A stretch of DNA of 64,000 bases from positions 930,001-994,000 of the forward strand of contig OY759214.1 in NCBI GenBank assembly GCA_963662175.1, written 5' to 3'. Under the pieces are notes generated by a model. The model worked only from the letters and a program-made list of their open reading frames with translations, was not told where the DNA came from and did not search any database. How positions within the stretch are numbered: position 1 is the stretch's first letter; the number at the start of each line of letters is the position of its first letter. This document shows positions 62,739 to 64,000 of the stretch, one piece after another. This DNA comes from Aradus depressus. Taxonomy: Eukaryota > Arthropoda > Insecta > Hemiptera > Aradidae. A program made the translations under genes and the position numbers.

Positions 62739-64000
62739 GTAAGTTTATAGAAAAAAAAATGGTTTATAATATCTAAGATATATGAGAAGAAATGCAGTCA
62801 AGCCCCGAAGTTAAGTTGTCTCAATTTCAAATCTATTGATGTTTATCTCTACAATTGAGGAGGTGGCATGCAAAAGGCATCAAGTCCGTTTTTTTGAAAA
62901 AATGAGTTAGGAATGGAATTTGAATCTTGAACCCAAGCAAAACGCATCTGTTCGTAGTGTATTTTACGTTCAAAGTATACGAAACCATTCGAAAGGTTAC
63001 AATTCCACTGTCCGAAGTCAAACAAAAGGCATTGGTTCCATGGGCCAATGAGAGGGCAGCTTTAGGGGTCTCCGACCAATAGCGTTGTGTTTTGGTTGAG
63101 TAGGGTTTTTTTTCGTGGTCATACTTTCTTACCGGCTGACTGAGGTTTTGGACGTGTAGAGAAGCTATTAAAAAAAAATACCCATGATACAAAACCAAGA
63201 GGGTTACTGTAGCCTGTACAGGGAGGTGGGTGAAGTAAAAATTCTCGGAAAAGATTGGAGTTAAATGGATTTTAGAAGCTTGGGAGGACGTATGAAAAAT
63301 GTGGACCACATTAAAAGCAAAAAAAGAGTATTCCTCGCAAAAATTAATGGAAGAGTTCACGTCAAAACTACTACAAATTCAGATTCGAATTCGAGCATGA
63401 AGACTATGAACCTATATTTAAAAAAGGTTGGACCAGTAGAAGATGTTCTATCCCCGTGGAACCAGTAGCCCTTCCTAGGATAGCTTTCCTAAGCCTATTT
63501 CAGTTGGGAAACGGAAGGATCTGGAAACCCTCCTAGCAACCATGAGCCATGGCAATTGGAGAGAAAACCCCTCATTTTCTTATTTCAAGGAACTTTTAAG
63601 TGATCCTACTGATCTATCCACGCCTGCCATCGAAGAGAACACTGAGTGTGATCTAAACAGAGGACGATGTAGGGCTTCACATATATACTATATCTACTTT
63701 TTATTGATGTGAATTAATTTTTTTCTTAATTTTGTTTTCAGCACTTAGGTACCTAAAAAAAATTCCTCATTTGGAGAAAAAACATGGTTTTGTTACCTAC
63801 ATAAGCCCTAAAATTCAAAAAAATGTGGGAAAAGGTTTTTAAAAAAAAACCTGATTTGAACAAAAGGTTATATAATTCCCTCGTTGGAATCAAGCAAAAG
63901 GGAATAGTTGCAGTTGTGATTGAACAAAAAGCACTAGTTCCATATTTTGCACCTCTAAAAAACAATGTTCTCAGCTATATCTTTTTAATTTTTTTCTTTT
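62739..64000. other. SRP14 intron or flank with an unknown ORF
   Basis: A plus-strand frame at 63265-63468 (MDFRSLGGRMKNVDHIKSKK..., 67 residues) and a following open frame about 63480-63690 (ISVGKRKDLETLLATMSHGN, NPSFSYFKELLSDPTD) look protein-like but belong to no family I recognise; transposon-derived sequence is possible. The minus-strand 175-residue frame over 62833-63360 overlaps the first and has no motif. Confidence 0.35.

Noticed and set aside
62833..63360. 175-residue minus-strand frame
   Set aside because: No motif, unusual composition, overlaps a plus-strand frame, and sits downstream of SRP14 exons; no support for a gene.

Overview
The window is insect (arthropod) nuclear DNA: AT-rich, with intron-containing genes and almost three quarters transposon-derived. 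The errantivirus-like gypsy element, R1-clade and I-clade LINEs, piggyBac, Tc1/mariner, hAT and tRNA-derived SINEs together point to an insect. I cannot place it to order.

1-14.8 kb: a nest of elements. A minus-strand RTE-like LINE (about 1501-9930) is split by a 6.2 kb I-clade LINE (2973-9141) with matching target duplications. A 383 bp hAT MITE with an 8 bp duplication lies at 637-1019. At 9998-12290 an inverted dimer of Penelope-like ends, carrying hammerhead-ribozyme-like motifs, is itself split by a long-TIR mariner-like transposon with TA duplications. A decayed Tc1 element follows (12741-14286).

14.8-24 kb: a gypsy/errantivirus-type endogenous retrovirus (15223-23399) with 198 bp LTRs that differ at one position. 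Its gag, pol and env are all broken, and a second Penelope-like inverted dimer (20461-21797) sits inside env. The provirus sits in a dispersed repeat, here called X. An unoccupied homologous copy of X lies at 40326-41710; that copy instead carries a SINE.

24-46.5 kb: R1-clade and other LINE fragments, SINEs, a 124 bp palindrome, a roughly 140 bp tandem repeat, a piggyBac remnant, a foldback element, and an R1-clade LINE (34470-38483) nested in another copy of its own family. The R1 ORF2 is open for 1,038 codons except for one TGA. From 41.7 to 46.6 kb nothing coding is recognised.

46.5-64 kb: host genes. A seven-exon Nudix hydrolase gene (DUF4743/YJR142W family) runs on the minus strand from 60830 to 46568; the exon phases all agree and give 317 residues. 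Its introns hold a second full R1-clade insertion, SINE pieces, minisatellites, a possible solo LTR, and a 4 x 83 bp array that repeats a 3' splice site. Head-to-head with it, 232 bp away, is a Pcc1/LAGE3-like gene (plus strand), followed by the first three coding exons of SRP14 (plus strand), which leaves the recognised part of the window before its last exon. These three genes serve general metabolism (Nudix), tRNA t6A modification (KEOPS) and protein targeting (SRP). They share a locus and no obvious pathway.
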